Assembly: GCA_937894795.1 (NCBI GenBank)
Contig: CALCQV010000060.1
Location: 1-6,693, forward strand
Source of the DNA: an uncultured Bacteroidales bacterium
GTDB taxonomy: Bacteria > Bacteroidota > Bacteroidia > Bacteroidales > Lentimicrobiaceae
Length of the DNA stretch: 6,693 nt
Reading direction: 5' to 3'
In this document: piece by piece, positions 6,167 to 6,693 of the stretch
How positions within the stretch are numbered: the stretch's first letter is position 1
Layout: every line of letters begins with the position of its first letter
Program-made: the position numbers and the translations under genes
The notes under the pieces: generated by a model
Told to the model about the DNA's origin: nothing
The model's database searches: none
What the model saw: only the letters and a program-made list of their open reading frames with translations

Positions 6167-6693
6167 ATGGAAGTGTCAATACTAAATGGTGCCGGACAGT
6201 CGGATTACTTATATGGCCTTGTTTCAGGACTGGCAACAACCAACCTTAAAAAGATAAAAATACTCGACATTGATCTGGCTGAACCTTTTTTTGATAAACT
6301 GGATAAAGTGCAGTTTCAGAGTGTTTATAAATATCAGAAGAAAGGCACATCCAAACTGAAAAAAGCCGCCAACATCCTTAATTTCTACTTTCTTCAATCT
6401 AAGCACCTTCTGGCAACCAAACCAAGGATCGTTCACTTTCAATGGCTTGACAGGTTTTTCTTTACTGATAGAATTCTATTACCCGTACTTGCCCGTTTGA
6501 GAGGACACAAAGTAATACTGACCGTTCATAATGTAAATGCCGGTCAAAGAGATAAAAAGGACTCCTTTTACAACCGGTTTACATTGCACATACTATATAA
6601 TTTAAGCAATCATCTGATTGTACATACTATCAAAAGCAAAGAAGAACTAGTTGCAGAGTTTAATGTCAATCCACGTAAAATATCAGTGATTAA
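6167..6693 (+). CDS. GT4/GT1-type (GT-B fold) glycosyltransferase, N-terminal part, cut by right edge
   Basis: An open frame from the ATG at 6167 runs off the window with 175 codons visible and no stop. The protein begins MEVSILNGAGQSDYLYGLVS, a Rossmann-type first strand with a glycine-rich turn. It continues with KPRIVHFQWLDRFF (85-98), a strand and loop of the acceptor domain, and ILTVHNVNAG (117-126), the 'T(V/I)HN' motif common in GT4-like enzymes. NHLIVHTIKSKEEL (148-161) then matches the '(D)..IVH(T/S)..SK.EL' segment that leads into the linker, and the visible end (NPRKISVI) resembles the strand just before the second Rossmann domain. The catalytic E-x7-E region would lie beyond the edge, and a full enzyme would have about 350-400 residues. 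No earlier in-frame ATG exists after the stop at 6080-6082. It lies 31 bases after the GT2 gene, so it is probably cotranscribed. The exact family and donor sugar are uncertain. Confidence 0.82.
   Translation, partial: MEVSILNGAGQSDYLYGLVSGLATTNLKKIKILDIDLAEPFFDKLDKVQFQSVYKYQKKGTSKLKKAANILNFYFLQSKHLLATKPRIVHFQWLDRFFFTDRILLPVLARLRGHKVILTVHNVNAGQRDKKDSFYNRFTLHILYNLSNHLIVHTIKSKEELVAEFNVNPRKISVI

Noticed and set aside
6224..6442. Minus-strand open frame of 72 codons
   Set aside because: It is antisense to the GT4-like gene, whose plus-strand translation shows recognisable GT-B motifs.

Overview
The window looks like part of a surface-polysaccharide (exopolysaccharide, capsule or O-antigen) biosynthesis locus from an AT-rich bacterium, most likely a member of the Bacteroidetes. 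The lineage call is inference. It rests on moderately AT-rich coding sequence, the lack of Shine-Dalgarno motifs before every start that can be seen, a candidate promoter of the Bacteroidetes TTTG / TAnnTTTG type, and the general character of the proteins. No rRNA, tRNA, CRISPR array, insertion sequence or other mobile element was seen.

Layout: (1) Bases 1-1085, + strand, hold the 3' part of a Wzx-type flippase, cut by the left edge. (2) Bases 1096-3572, - strand, hold a tightly spaced two-gene module: a 480-residue MBOAT acyltransferase of the AlgI type, then two bases later a membrane-anchored SGNH-fold protein of the AlgJ/AlgX/DltD kind. This pair converges on the flippase, with only 10 bases between the stop codons. 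(3) Bases 3573-3954 are a 382-base divergent intergenic region with candidate promoters and small repeats but no gene. (4) Bases 3955 to the right edge, + strand, hold an apparent operon: a polytopic O-antigen polymerase/ligase-like protein, a GT2 glycosyltransferase after a 3-base gap, and after 31 bases the N-terminal part of a GT4-like glycosyltransferase, cut by the right edge.

The genes fit a Wzx/Wzy-dependent pathway. Cytoplasmic glycosyltransferases build a lipid-linked repeat unit, the flippase moves it across the inner membrane, and the Wzy-like protein polymerises it (or a ligase transfers it). The MBOAT/SGNH pair probably passes acyl groups, most likely acetyl, across the membrane onto the sugar. 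The linkage and sugar specificities cannot be read from sequence alone. I see no clearly new system. The points most worth a second look are the O-acylation module set between the flippase and the polymerase on the opposite strand, an Asn in place of the usual catalytic Asp in the SGNH protein, and the repeats in the divergent control region.
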